From Maricaulis sp047308265 (lineage in GTDB: Bacteria > Pseudomonadota > Alphaproteobacteria > Caulobacterales > Maricaulaceae), in assembly GCF_047308265.1 (NCBI RefSeq), contig NZ_JBKQWY010000002.1:186001-250000 (forward strand): a DNA stretch of 64,000 nt, written 5' to 3'. The position numbers and the translations under genes are program-made. Under the pieces are notes generated by a model. It saw nothing but the letters and a program-made list of their open reading frames with translations. It did not search any database and was not told where the DNA came from. Below are positions 33,163 through 42,158 of the stretch, piece after piece; the first letter of the stretch is position 1, and the number at the start of each line of letters is the position of its first letter.

Positions 33163-33187
33163 AAAAACCGGGACGTTGCCCCGTCCC
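33163..33187 (-). terminator. Hairpin terminator for the second KAS III gene
   Basis: On the minus strand GGGACG pairs with CGTCCC around GGGCAA and is followed by GGTTTTTG. It lies 30-54 bp past the stop at 33217, so amt and this gene each have their own terminator. Confidence 0.68.
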
Positions 33188-33216
33188 AAGGCCGGGCCCC
33201 GGATTGGGGCAAAGGC

Positions 33217-34335
33217 CTAGGGGCGTTTTTCGATGACAACCGAGCCGACGGAGTAACCCGCGCCGAAGGAACAGATCAGCCCCTTGTCGCCCGCGTCAAA
33301 CCCGTCATTGTGCCGGTGGAATGCCACCAGGGAACCGGCGCCGGCGGTGTTGGCAAACTCGTCCAGGATGACCGGCGCTTCGCTTTCGTCGAATTCACGG
33401 TCGAAGACCTTGCGGGCGATCATCATGTTCATGTTGATATTCGCCTGGTGCAGCCAGAGTCGTTTCATGTCGGCGCTGGAGAGGTTCATGCCGGAAAGCT
33501 GGTCGAGGATCAGCTCGGCGACCATCGGACAGACCTCTTTGAACACTTTGCGGCCTTCCTGGACAAAATAACGGTCCTCGAAAGAAGGTTCGGGGTCTTC
33601 CGACGCGTTCAGGAAACCAAAGTTCGACCGGATATTATTCGAGAACTGGGTCTTCATCGTGCGGCCCAGAATGCGCCAGCCACCGTCACCGGCATAGTCT
33701 TCAGCTTCCACCAGAAGCGCCACGGACACATCACCAAAGATGAAATGGCTGTCACGGTCACGGAAATTGAGCTGGGGTGTTGTGATCTCGGGTACCACGA
33801 CCAGAACCGAGCGGGCCATGCCGGTCTCGATCATGTTGATCGCATTGATCAGGCCAAACGTGCCGGATGAACACGCGACGCTCATGTCATAACCAAAACC
33901 GGAAATACCCAGCGCCTGCTGGATCTCGATCGCCATGCACGGATAGGTGCGTTGCATGGATGTGGCCGAGCAGATAACGGCGTCCACGTCCTGGGGGTCC
34001 CGTCCGGCAGTGTCGAGCGCCTGCCCGGCCGCCGCCAGACCCGCTTCCGCCATCAGGGACAGGGCCTCATTGGGACGCGGTTCGACCCGTGGGCGCATGC
34101 GCGAAATGTCCAGTACACCCGCCTTGTCGATGCAGTATCGGGCCTTGATGCCGGAGGCCTTCTCGATGAAGCCCGAAGAGGATGGGTTCTTGGGTTCCAC
34201 CGTGCCGCGCTCGATGGCGTCGGCATGTTCGGCGTTATAGGCCTCAACATAGGCATTGAAACAGGCGACGAGTTCGTCATTCGAGATCGAGGCGTCCGGG
34301 GTCCAAAGACCACTGGACCGGATCACAGCTGCCAT
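33217..34335 (-). CDS. 3-oxoacyl-ACP synthase III family protein, paralogue 2
   Basis: The 372-residue protein aligns end to end with paralogue 1: Cys155 in VACSSGTFG, His296 in WLHQANINM and Asn329 in DEFANTAGAG. It shares the long N-terminal insert (ACFNAYVEAYNAEHADAI) and the FIEKASGIKARY block. The acyl pocket differs. It is a single gene with its own terminator, 386 bp from the divergent TonB receptor gene. A duplication followed by specialisation is the likely history. The product is unknown. Confidence 0.87.
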   Translation of the reverse strand: MAAVIRSSGLWTPDASISNDELVACFNAYVEAYNAEHADAIERGTVEPKNPSSSGFIEKASGIKARYCIDKAGVLDISRMRPRVEPRPNEALSLMAEAGLAAAGQALDTAGRDPQDVDAVICSATSMQRTYPCMAIEIQQALGISGFGYDMSVACSSGTFGLINAINMIETGMARSVLVVVPEITTPQLNFRDRDSHFIFGDVSVALLVEAEDYAGDGGWRILGRTMKTQFSNNIRSNFGFLNASEDPEPSFEDRYFVQEGRKVFKEVCPMVAELILDQLSGMNLSSADMKRLWLHQANINMNMMIARKVFDREFDESEAPVILDEFANTAGAGSLVAFHRHNDGFDAGDKGLICSFGAGYSVGSVVIEKRP

Positions 34336-34721
34336 TGCGGCGCTCCTTACGCGTCATGCAGAAATGTCCGCGGACCATAGTCCCGCCGGGCCCAATGGTC
34401 ACCATCCATGCTGCTTTTCTCAGCGGGGCACCCAAAAAGCAGACATCTGGTTTTATTTTGCTGCGCAGCAAAATGAGGTGTTCCAAGAGACAATACTGTA
34501 TGGATGTCATGCGACTTGAAAATGTCCCCGTTTGAACTAATCGCTATGAAACAAGAGTTTAGAAGTAAGGTGTGTTGCCCTGGAGGCACATGCTGCACAA
34601 ATGCTGCGCCGCGTCATGACTCCGTCATGGAAGCGTTTTTGAAGCGTCATGATTCAGGCTTAGGCCCCGCTCCGACGGCGCTCCAATTGGGGGGAGGGCC
34701 GAACGGGATATGGAGTTTCCT
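34336..34721. other. 386-bp divergent intergenic region
   Basis: The gap lies between the KAS III start and the TonB receptor start. It is AT-richer than its surroundings and should hold both promoters. The main visible feature is the 20-bp palindrome at 34455. Scattered short open frames here lack ribosome sites and are not called. Confidence 0.6.
34455..34474. promoter_or_regulatory. 20-bp perfect palindrome
   Basis: ATTTTGCTGCGCAGCAAAAT is a perfect inverted repeat 120 bp before the KAS III start and 248 bp before the TonB receptor start. Its length and symmetry suit a TetR or similar dimeric regulator. A cruciform or RNA hairpin is also possible. Confidence 0.6.
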
Positions 34722-37100
34722 ATGACCACCAAGTTTCGCCTGCTGACGGCGACCGCCGTGCTGGCCGCCATGCCGGCTGCACCGGCCTTCGCCCAGGACC
34801 AGGACACGTCTTCCATGGAAGTCATCACCGTGACGACCCAGAAGCGCGAGCAGAGCCTGGCTGATGTTCCGATCAACATCACGGCTTATGACACCGAGCG
34901 CCTGAACATGCTGTCGATCACACAGTTCGACGAGCTGTCCGATTTCGTGCCGGGTCTGGAAATCCAGGAACAGTCTCCGAACAATCCGGGTTTTGCCATT
35001 CGCGGTATCACCTCCGATGACGGTTCGTCTGCCGGTGAAGCCCGCGTCGCCGTGTTCCAGGACGGTGTGTCCATCTCCCGCGCCCGCAGCGCCTATGTCG
35101 AACTGTTCGACATCGAGCGTGTCGAAGTCGCCAAGGGTCCGCAAGCCACGCTGTTTGGTCGCGGCGCTCTGATCGGCGGCATCAACATCATCCAGAACAA
35201 GGCCGAGCTCGGCGAGTTCAATGGTTCCGTTCGGGGTGGTTTCGGTGATTTCGAAACCCGCGAGCTGGGCGGTCACGTGAACATCCCGGTTGGCGATATC
35301 GCAGCTGTCCGTTTCGCGGCGACCCACCGGTCCAACGAAGGTTATGTCGAGAACGCTCTGGGCGGCGACGCCATGAACGCTGTCGACGTGACGGCCTACC
35401 GCGCCGCAGCACGCATCGAACCGAATGACCGTTTCACGCTCGACGTGATCGGCAATTTCCAGGAAGACACGCCGGAAGGTGGTACGTCCTTCAAATCCAA
35501 CGCGATTGCGCCGATCGGCGGTTCGCTCGAGCCGTGGGAACCGGCCGCGCTGAACACGTTTGGTAATTTTGAAGACGGCTCCCCGCTGGGTATCAACCGT
35601 CAGGTTTATGGTGTCACGGCGATCGCCAATTACGAGATCAATGACGCATTCACGTTGAACTCCATCTCGGCCTGGCGTCGTTTTGAAGGCACCGAGATCT
35701 TTGATCCGGATGGCACCTTCCTCAACTTCCTGGCCGTGGCTGAAGACGCTGCTGGTTATCAGTGGAGTGAAGAACTGCGCCTGAGCTATGACAATGGCGG
35801 CCGTGTCAGCGGTTTTGTCGGCGCGTCCTGGTTCAACGAAGCCGGTCGTCAGCGCATTCCGCTGATGACGGACGAGGCTGTCGCCCAAGCCTTCCTCGCC
35901 CCGGTCGTGGCCGGTGGTGCAGGCATGACCGTGGAACAGGTTGAAGCCCTGCTGACGCAGCTGGGTGTCCCGAACGCGGACGGTTTCGACAATCCGTTCA
36001 ACCCGCTGCGCATTTCCGTGCCGGCACTGGCGGCAAACAGTGTGATCGTTCCGCTGAACCCGGCCTATCTGGAAGAGACCACCAACTTCTCCGAAACCAC
36101 CGCCATCGACCTGTTCGGTGATATCACTTTCCAGGCGACGGATCGTCTCGAGCTGACCGCCGGTCTGCGCTGGACCCGTGAAGAGAAGCAAAGCTCTGTG
36201 CAGGCGTTCAATGTTGGCGGCCCGAACAATGTCACGTTTGGCCCGACCCTCTTCCTGCCGGCCACGCCGAACGGTGCCAAGGTGACTTCGGATGAGTATG
36301 AGTTCGACGACTTCACCTGGCGCGTGGCTGCCAATTATGACGTCAATGACGCGCTGAACGTCTGGGCCTCTGCGGCTCGCGGTCGTCGCCCCGACGTCAT
36401 CGCTTTCGACTCCAGCGCCCCGGATTTCTTCGTGACAGTGCCGGCGGAGATCGTCGACAGCTTTGAAACCGGTCTGTTCTGGACGGGTCCGAACACCACG
36501 GTGCAGGCCTCCGTGTTCTACTCTCTCTATGAGAACTTCCAGACGAGCCGTTTCGAGCCGAACAACGCGGTCTTCATCACTGATAATGCCGGTCAGGCCA
36601 CGCAATACGGTCTGGAAGCCCAGGTGGATCATCGTTTCAGCGAGAACTACGCGCTATTCGCCACCTATGCCTATAACTTCGCCGAGTTCGACGACGAAGA
36701 TGACCAGGGCAATGAGCAGGAGTTTGCAGGCAACACCTTCCGCCTGTCTCCGGAGCATGCTGTCTCTCTCGGCTTCCTGGCCGAATTCGACATCATGGAC
36801 CTGGGTACGCTGTCCTTCGTACCGACCTATACCTGGCAGTCGGAAGTCTTCTTCGACAATGACAACGACCGCTTCGACGCCGTTCAGGACGAGTTCCAGG
36901 ACAGCTATGGTCTCCTTGACCTGAAAGTGCGCTTCGACGCGGCCGGTGATGAGAGCTGGTGGGCCGAAGCCTACGTCGAGAACACGCTGGACGAGGAATA
37001 CATCATCGATGCGGGTAACACGGGTGACGCCTTTGGCATCCCGACCTTCATCGCCGGTGCTCCGCGCAACTACGGTATGCGTTTCGGTACGCGCTTCTAA
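34722..37100 (+). CDS. TonB-dependent outer-membrane receptor
   Basis: The 792-residue protein has a signal peptide (LLTATAVLAAMPAAPAFAQ), a TonB box (MEVITVTTQKREQSL), and a plug domain with NPGFAIRGITSDDG, RVAVFQDGVSI and VEVAKGPQATLFGRGALIGG. The 22-strand barrel ends in a terminal Phe (NYGMRFGTRF), as outer-membrane insertion requires. It actively imports a siderophore, vitamin or carbohydrate. The nearby KAS III and amt genes do not reveal which. GGAG lies 6 nt before the ATG at 34722. Confidence 0.96.
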   Translation: MTTKFRLLTATAVLAAMPAAPAFAQDQDTSSMEVITVTTQKREQSLADVPINITAYDTERLNMLSITQFDELSDFVPGLEIQEQSPNNPGFAIRGITSDDGSSAGEARVAVFQDGVSISRARSAYVELFDIERVEVAKGPQATLFGRGALIGGINIIQNKAELGEFNGSVRGGFGDFETRELGGHVNIPVGDIAAVRFAATHRSNEGYVENALGGDAMNAVDVTAYRAAARIEPNDRFTLDVIGNFQEDTPEGGTSFKSNAIAPIGGSLEPWEPAALNTFGNFEDGSPLGINRQVYGVTAIANYEINDAFTLNSISAWRRFEGTEIFDPDGTFLNFLAVAEDAAGYQWSEELRLSYDNGGRVSGFVGASWFNEAGRQRIPLMTDEAVAQAFLAPVVAGGAGMTVEQVEALLTQLGVPNADGFDNPFNPLRISVPALAANSVIVPLNPAYLEETTNFSETTAIDLFGDITFQATDRLELTAGLRWTREEKQSSVQAFNVGGPNNVTFGPTLFLPATPNGAKVTSDEYEFDDFTWRVAANYDVNDALNVWASAARGRRPDVIAFDSSAPDFFVTVPAEIVDSFETGLFWTGPNTTVQASVFYSLYENFQTSRFEPNNAVFITDNAGQATQYGLEAQVDHRFSENYALFATYAYNFAEFDDEDDQGNEQEFAGNTFRLSPEHAVSLGFLAEFDIMDLGTLSFVPTYTWQSEVFFDNDNDRFDAVQDEFQDSYGLLDLKVRFDAAGDESWWAEAYVENTLDEEYIIDAGNTGDAFGIPTFIAGAPRNYGMRFGTRF

Positions 37101-37123
37101 GCCTGACAGGCTTTAGGACTGGC

Positions 37124-37155
37124 AACGGCCGGCGGAGTGATCCGTCGGCCGTTTG
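37124..37155 (+). terminator. Rho-independent terminator after the TonB receptor
   Basis: ACGGCCG and CGGA pair with TCCG and CGGCCGT with one symmetrical mismatch around GTGA, followed by TTTGTCTT. It begins 24 bp after the stop and is one of the clearest terminators here. Confidence 0.85.
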
Positions 37156-37192
37156 TCTTGGATCGTCTGGCTGTGGGCAGAACCGGGCGTGT

Positions 37193-37402
37193 TCAGTCTT
37201 CCACGCGATGTCGTGGCTGCACCCGTTCATGCGTGTCTTCGCCTTCACAGATCCAGCTGCCAGGCGGGGCGACATCATGCGGGCCAGCAGGGACGCAATC
37301 GCCCATTCCCATTTCCTCGGCCGTGGGTGCAGACCAGGTTTCGCATCCGGTCAGTCCGAGAAGCGCCAGGCCGGCAAGGCTTACAGTGATGGTCTTGGTC
37401 AT
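37193..37402 (-). CDS. Small lipoprotein of unknown function
   Basis: The 69-residue protein starts MTKTITVSLAGLALLGLTGC, a clear signal with the lipobox LTGC. The mature part is about 50 residues with two further cysteines (GDCVPAG and WICEGED) that may form a disulphide. The tail is charged. GGGGGA lies just before the ATG. It stands between the TonB receptor terminator and tag and converges on the receptor gene. Confidence 0.75.
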   Translation of the reverse strand: MTKTITVSLAGLALLGLTGCETWSAPTAEEMGMGDCVPAGPHDVAPPGSWICEGEDTHERVQPRHRVED

Positions 37403-37416
37403 GCATTCCCCCAGTT

Positions 37417-37995
37417 TTAACGAACGAGGGCTTGGACCTCGCGGTGGCGCGGACAGCGGACTTCGTGATCATTCACCAGCCCGACCGCCTGCATGAAGGC
37501 GTAAACGATGACAGGGCCGACAAATTTGAAGCCTCGGCGTTTGAGATCCTTCGACAGCGCGACCGACAGATCGGTCTGTGTGGGGATCTCGGCCTGGGTT
37601 TCAAACAGGTTCACGACCGGCGAGCCATCTACATAATCCCAAAGATAGTCGGAGAAATTCCCGCCCGTCTCCTTAAATTCCAGATAGGCGCGTGCATTGG
37701 TGATGGCGGCGCGGATCTTGGTTTCCGAGCGTATAATGCCAGGATCCTGCATCAGACTGGCAATCTTGGTGTCGTCATACCGGGCGATCATGCCCGGTTC
37801 GAACTCGTCGAAAGCCGCACGCAAGGTCTCACGTTTGCGCAGGATCGTGATCCAGGCGAGGCCGGCCTGGAAGCCGTCCAGCATGAGTTTTTCCCACAGC
37901 GCTCGCTCATCATATTCGGGTACACCCCATTCGGTGTCGTGATAGGCGGCATAGATCGGATCGGGCGTGTTCACCCAGGCACAGCGATAGGTCAT
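37417..37995 (-). CDS. tag: DNA-3-methyladenine glycosylase I
   Basis: Tag excises 3-methyladenine from alkylated DNA. The 192-residue protein has the zinc ligands Cys5 (MTYRCAWV), His19 (YHDTEWG) and the C-terminal His/Cys pair in NDHEVRCPRH. The conserved FQAGLAWITILRKRE and FKFVGPVIVYAFMQAVGLVN are also seen. The ATG at 37995 overlaps the ygfZ stop as ATGA; a longer upstream frame is inside ygfZ. The two genes are co-translated. Confidence 0.94.
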   Translation of the reverse strand: MTYRCAWVNTPDPIYAAYHDTEWGVPEYDERALWEKLMLDGFQAGLAWITILRKRETLRAAFDEFEPGMIARYDDTKIASLMQDPGIIRSETKIRAAITNARAYLEFKETGGNFSDYLWDYVDGSPVVNLFETQAEIPTQTDLSVALSKDLKRRGFKFVGPVIVYAFMQAVGLVNDHEVRCPRHREVQALVR

Positions 37996-38819
37996 TGGAT
38001 TTTCGGGGCAGCGTCGTCCGGTTCCAGCTCGGCGCGGCGATGCACGGTGACGCGGCAATCTCCGGCCACCAAGGGCGCATCCACCTTGTCCAGCTTGTCG
38101 AGGCGAATGAGTGCCGTGGCGCTGGATCCCGAGGAGGCGGTAATCTCGCCCACGGCAACGCCGTCTGCTGTCAGCGGTGTGCCTGCCGTCGGGGCCTGGT
38201 CCTCACAGGTCACAGCCAGGGTGCGTTTGCGAATCGTGCCACGACGCTTCATGCGCGAGACGACTTCCTGTCCGATGAAACAGCCTTTCGTCCAACCGAT
38301 CCCGGAATAGGCGTCCAGGTTCACATCGGTTGGAAATACTGCGGATCCGGCATAATCCCGCCCGAAGACCGGAACACCCTGTTCGAGCTCGACAGGGGTC
38401 AGATCCGCAGTCTCTCCCGCTTCGGAGATTTCTGTTATGCCCCGATAAACGCCATTCAGGCGGGGGTCGTCAACGGCACCCTTGAAGGATTTGTGCGACC
38501 AGACAGAAACAAGATCATCGCGTCGCGATAATGTCACATCTGCCTTAAGGCGATACAGGGTGAGGCGTTTAAGCAGTGCATCGGCCTCACTTTCAGGAAC
38601 ATCCAGCCAAACGGTGTCGCCGCGCACAAAGACGAGAAAATCGACGATGATCTTGCCTTGCGGGGTCAGGAGTGCGCCGGTCCGGGCTTCTGTGTCCGGC
38701 TGCCCCTCCACATCTGTGGTGATCACACGTTGCAACAGGGCACGCGCCTCAGGTCCTGTGAGGTCCAGCAGTGCTCGTCCGGGCAGGCGGGCGGGGAGGG
38801 AGGTGTCATTCATGGTCAT
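37992..38819 (-). CDS. ygfZ: Folate-binding YgfZ-family protein
   Basis: YgfZ supports assembly or repair of iron-sulfur clusters such as that of MiaB, using tetrahydrofolate. The 275-residue protein resembles the GcvT fold and carries the signature KGCFIGQEVVSRMKRRG. The N-terminal LPGRALLDLTGPEARALLQR is typical. Several ATGs lie in tandem at 38813, 38819 and 38828; the exact start is uncertain. It is divergent from a GT9-pyrC operon, 68 bp away, and leads tag. Confidence 0.9.
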   Translation of the reverse strand: MTMNDTSLPARLPGRALLDLTGPEARALLQRVITTDVEGQPDTEARTGALLTPQGKIIVDFLVFVRGDTVWLDVPESEADALLKRLTLYRLKADVTLSRRDDLVSVWSHKSFKGAVDDPRLNGVYRGITEISEAGETADLTPVELEQGVPVFGRDYAGSAVFPTDVNLDAYSGIGWTKGCFIGQEVVSRMKRRGTIRKRTLAVTCEDQAPTAGTPLTADGVAVGEITASSGSSATALIRLDKLDKVDAPLVAGDCRVTVHRRAELEPDDAAPKIQ

Positions 38820-38887
38820 ATGTCGCATATGGCATTGTCATCGCGTCTGGCCAAGAGTGCCCGGTGCGGGTTAAGTCCGACGCTATC

Positions 38888-39850
38888 ATGGAACGCATTC
38901 TTTTCATCACCTCCACCCGTATCGGCGACGCTGTGATTAACTCCGGTGTGCTGGCTCATTATGTGGACACGCATCCCCAGGCCCGTTTCACGATTGCCTG
39001 CGGGCATCTGGCTGCGCCGCTGTTCGAAGCGGTGCCGCGCCTTGATGACATCATCGTGATGAATAAACAGCCGATGGGCGGGCACTGGCTGAACCTGTGG
39101 CGGCGTACGGTCACGCGGCGATGGGACCGGGTGATTGATATGCGCTGTTCGGGCACGGCCTGGGCGCTGTGGGCCCGACACCGGCATATTCTGGCGCGGG
39201 CCACGCAGCCGATGAACAAGGTGTATGAAGCCGCGAGCGTGATCCCACTTGATCCGGCGCCTCATCCCCATCTCTATCTGAGTGAAGACGCGCAGGCGCG
39301 TGCGACAGCACTTTTCCCGATAGGGCGCGACGTGCTGGCGGTGTGCCCGTCTGCCTCCATGCCCTACAAGACCTGGCCCGGGGATCGCTTCGGCGCGCTG
39401 CTGGACGAGCTGACCGGTCCTGACGGGGTCATGGCCGGGGCGCAGATCGCGATCTTCGGAGGACCCGGCGATAAGGCGGCGGCTCGCCCAGTGCATGAGG
39501 CGCTGCCGGACAAACAAATCATTGACCTGACCGGGGAGCTGGCCTTGCCGGACGTCGCGGCCTGTCTGGCGCGCGCGCGTCTGTTTATCGGTAATGATAG
39601 CGGACTGATGCATATGGCCGCGGCCGTGAACACGCCGACACTGGGTCTGTTTGGTCCTTCGGATGAGCGGAAATACGGGCCTTTTGGCGAGCATACGGCT
39701 ATTGTGCGCGGACCAACCCCGTTTTCCCAGATCGATGCGGCCTATCCCGATCGCAAGCTTCATCCGGACAGCCTGCTGCAGGATCTTGAAATTGATGCAG
39801 TTATCGACGCCGCCACGCGGCTCTACAAACGCACGGAGCGCACCACATGA
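38888..39850 (+). CDS. Glycosyltransferase family 9 (heptosyltransferase-like)
   Basis: The 320-residue enzyme has the GT9 N-terminal block RILFITSTRIGDAVINSGVL and the C-terminal donor-binding region FIGNDSGLMHMAAAVNTPTL followed by GLFGPSD. GT9 members add ADP-heptose to the lipopolysaccharide core, though some use other sugars. It acts at the cytoplasmic face. The ATG at 38888 fits the conserved beginning. Its stop overlaps the pyrC start as ATGA, so lipopolysaccharide and pyrimidine genes share a transcript here. Confidence 0.88.
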   Translation: MERILFITSTRIGDAVINSGVLAHYVDTHPQARFTIACGHLAAPLFEAVPRLDDIIVMNKQPMGGHWLNLWRRTVTRRWDRVIDMRCSGTAWALWARHRHILARATQPMNKVYEAASVIPLDPAPHPHLYLSEDAQARATALFPIGRDVLAVCPSASMPYKTWPGDRFGALLDELTGPDGVMAGAQIAIFGGPGDKAAARPVHEALPDKQIIDLTGELALPDVAACLARARLFIGNDSGLMHMAAAVNTPTLGLFGPSDERKYGPFGEHTAIVRGPTPFSQIDAAYPDRKLHPDSLLQDLEIDAVIDAATRLYKRTERTT

Positions 39851-41178
39851 GTTATGATCTGATCCTCAAGGGCGGCGAGATCGTCAATCATGACGGTCGG
39901 GGCAAGGCCGATATCGGTGTGACAAACGGCAAGATCGCCCGGATCGGAGATCTGTCGCAGGCCGATGCCGGTGAGATCATTGATTGTACGGGGCTGATGG
40001 TTCTGCCTGGCGTGATCGACAGCCAGGTGCATTTCCGCGAGCCGGGCATGGAGTGGAAAGAGGATCTGCAATCAGGATCCTTGGCCGCTGTGATGGGCGG
40101 TGTGACCGCTGTTTTTGAAATGCCCAATACCGAGCCGACCACCACCTCGCCGGATATGATGACCGACAAGCTGGCCCGGGCCAAAAATCGCATGCATTGC
40201 GATCATGCCTTCTATGCCGGTGCGACCAATGAAAACTCCGGCGTGCTGGCCGAGATGGAACGCATGTTGGGCTGCTGCGGTGTGAAGGTTTTCATGGGCG
40301 CGTCAACAGGCTCGCTCCTGGTCCAGGATGATGAAGGCGTAGAGCGGGTCCTGAATGCCATCAATCGCCGGGCGGCCTTCCACTCCGAAGACGAATACCG
40401 GCTGGCCGACCGTCGTGGTCTGGCCGTGGACGGAGACTGGACCAGCCACCCTGTTGTGCGTGACGCTGAAGCGGCGATCATGAGCACCAAGCGACTGATC
40501 CGACTGGCGCGCAAGACGGGCAAACGCATCCACGTCCTGCATATCTCGACGGCTGAGGAAATGGATATCCTGGCGGCCAACCGGGATATCGCCAGTGTGG
40601 AAGCCACACCCCAGCACCTGACGCTGGAAGCGCCGGGTATTTACGAGCAGATCAAGGGACGCGCTCAGATGAACCCGCCCGTGCGCGATGCGCATCACCG
40701 GGCCGGTCTGTGGCGGGGGCTCGAACAGGGCATTGTGGACGTGATCGGCTCCGACCATGCGCCGCATACCCTGGAAGAAAAGGCGAAACCCTATCCGCAA
40801 AGCCCGTCTGGCATGCCGGGTGTGCAGACCTTGGTCCCGATCATGCTGGACCATGTCAATGCAGGGCGTTTGACCATTGAACGGTTTGTCGATCTGACAT
40901 CCGCCGGTGCGCAGCGGATCTTCGGGATTGCGAACAAGGGGCGTATGGCCGAGGGCTGGGATGCCGATTTCACCCTTGTTGACATGAAGGCCGAGGTGGA
41001 GATCACGGATGAGTGGTCGGCATCGAAATGTGGCTGGACCCCGTTTGCCGGACGCACGGTCAAGGGCTGGCCTGTGGGCACGATTGTGCGCGGTCGTTCG
41101 GTGATGCGCGATGGCGCCCTGGTGGGTGAAGGCCTGGGCGAGCCGGTTCGCTTCCTCGAGGCCTTGCCGCAGGCGTAA
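39847..41178 (+). CDS. pyrC: Dihydroorotase-family amidohydrolase (Gln replaces the first metal His)
   Basis: The 443-residue protein is a type I dihydroorotase-like enzyme, which would close carbamoyl aspartate to dihydroorotate. It has the metal-site regions VIDSQVHFREPG, KVFMGASTGS with the carbamylated Lys, HVLHISTAEE and GSDHAPHTLEEKAKPYPQSP. The first motif is normally D-x-H-x-H; here residue 60 is Gln, leaving only His62. I recall other alphaproteobacterial members with the same Gln, so it may define a subgroup. It is coupled to the GT9 gene and followed by a HAD-like gene. Confidence 0.85.
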   Translation: MSYDLILKGGEIVNHDGRGKADIGVTNGKIARIGDLSQADAGEIIDCTGLMVLPGVIDSQVHFREPGMEWKEDLQSGSLAAVMGGVTAVFEMPNTEPTTTSPDMMTDKLARAKNRMHCDHAFYAGATNENSGVLAEMERMLGCCGVKVFMGASTGSLLVQDDEGVERVLNAINRRAAFHSEDEYRLADRRGLAVDGDWTSHPVVRDAEAAIMSTKRLIRLARKTGKRIHVLHISTAEEMDILAANRDIASVEATPQHLTLEAPGIYEQIKGRAQMNPPVRDAHHRAGLWRGLEQGIVDVIGSDHAPHTLEEKAKPYPQSPSGMPGVQTLVPIMLDHVNAGRLTIERFVDLTSAGAQRIFGIANKGRMAEGWDADFTLVDMKAEVEITDEWSASKCGWTPFAGRTVKGWPVGTIVRGRSVMRDGALVGEGLGEPVRFLEALPQA

Positions 41179-41224
41179 AGCTTGGCTATGTGCGGGTTTT
41201 GAGAGCCTCAACGGGATAAGGCAG

Positions 41225-41986
41225 ATGGACCGCCAGAGCTTTTACTTCTTCGATATCGACGAAAATATTCTCCATTTGCCGACCCGGATTCACTTGCTGA
41301 ACACGGTCACCGGCGAAGAACGTGCCATGCGTCAGCATGAGTATGAGGATATCAAATCCTATCTCGGTGTGCCGGGGCTGTGGGAAGACTGGGCGGATCC
41401 GCCCGCCAAGGCCTATCGAGAATTTGCCGATGGCCAGGATCGTCATGGCGAGGAGTATTTCCTGCGGGATATTCGCCGGGCGCTGGATACGGCCAACTGG
41501 CGGGGGCCATCCTGGTCGATCTTTAAATATGCCGTGCTCAAGCGCCGTCCGGTGGCGATCATCACGGCTCGTCAGCACAGCCGCGAAACCATCATGGCCG
41601 GTATCCGTTTGCTGGTCGAGGCCGGGCATATTCCTGAAGAGCCGGACTATCTCGCTATCCAGCCGGTCTCCAATCCGCAGGTGCGCGAGGAGCTGGGTGC
41701 GCATATGACGACGGCCGGGCTGAAGCGTATTGCCATTCGCAAATGCGTCGAAATGGGGCTGGAAAAATACGGCCGCGATTTACCGCACTCGTTTGGCATG
41801 TCCGATGATGACCTCAAGAACGTCGATCTCATCACCTCGGCCATGCTGGAATGCAAGATCGACTATCCCGAGAAACGATTCTTTGTGATCTCAACCAATC
41901 GTCGCCGCCATGTGAAAATGGAGATTTTCGCGCCGCACAAGGATGCGGAAAAACTGCGCGAGGCCGAGGATGATTATTACGGCTAG
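41225..41986 (+). CDS. HAD-superfamily-like hydrolase
   Basis: The 253-residue protein begins MDRQSFYFFDIDENILHLPT, with the HAD motif I Asp10-x-Asp12. Motif II is the Thr in AIITARQHSRETIM, a basic residue follows in KRIAIRKCVEMGLEKYG, and acidic residues are in FGMSDDDLKNVDLI. No cap family was recognised, so the phosphate substrate is unknown. It lies 46 bp after pyrC and may share its transcript. A bidirectional terminator follows. Confidence 0.72.
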   Translation: MDRQSFYFFDIDENILHLPTRIHLLNTVTGEERAMRQHEYEDIKSYLGVPGLWEDWADPPAKAYREFADGQDRHGEEYFLRDIRRALDTANWRGPSWSIFKYAVLKRRPVAIITARQHSRETIMAGIRLLVEAGHIPEEPDYLAIQPVSNPQVREELGAHMTTAGLKRIAIRKCVEMGLEKYGRDLPHSFGMSDDDLKNVDLITSAMLECKIDYPEKRFFVISTNRRRHVKMEIFAPHKDAEKLREAEDDYYG

Positions 41987-42091
41987 GGATCGGACGGTTC
42001 GGCAGGGGCCACACCACGCCGGCTGAGGGGAGGTCATTCTCAACCTTCCCCGGACCCCAGCGATGATCTCAAGAGACGCGACGTGGAATGG

Positions 42092-42125
42092 AAAAGGGCG
42101 CAGCCAGCTGGCCGCGCCCTTTCTT
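42092..42125. terminator. Bidirectional rho-independent terminator
   Basis: GGGCGC-A-GCCAGCTGGC-C-GCGCCC forms a long hairpin with T-rich ends on both strands (TTTCTT rightward, TTTTCC leftward). It lies between the convergent HAD-like gene and the export-operon permease and can stop both. Confidence 0.85.
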
Positions 42126-42158
42126 GTGTGCCGTATGAGGGCGTGTTTTGACCGATGA

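Noticed and set aside
34336..34709. Several short open frames in the divergent gap before the TonB receptor
   Set aside because: No ribosome sites, atypical composition, and the gap must hold two promoters.
34647..36632. A 661-codon open frame antisense to the TonB receptor gene
   Set aside because: It mirrors the receptor's codon periodicity in a GC-rich genome, has no ribosome site or family motif, and the receptor has full signal, plug and barrel features.
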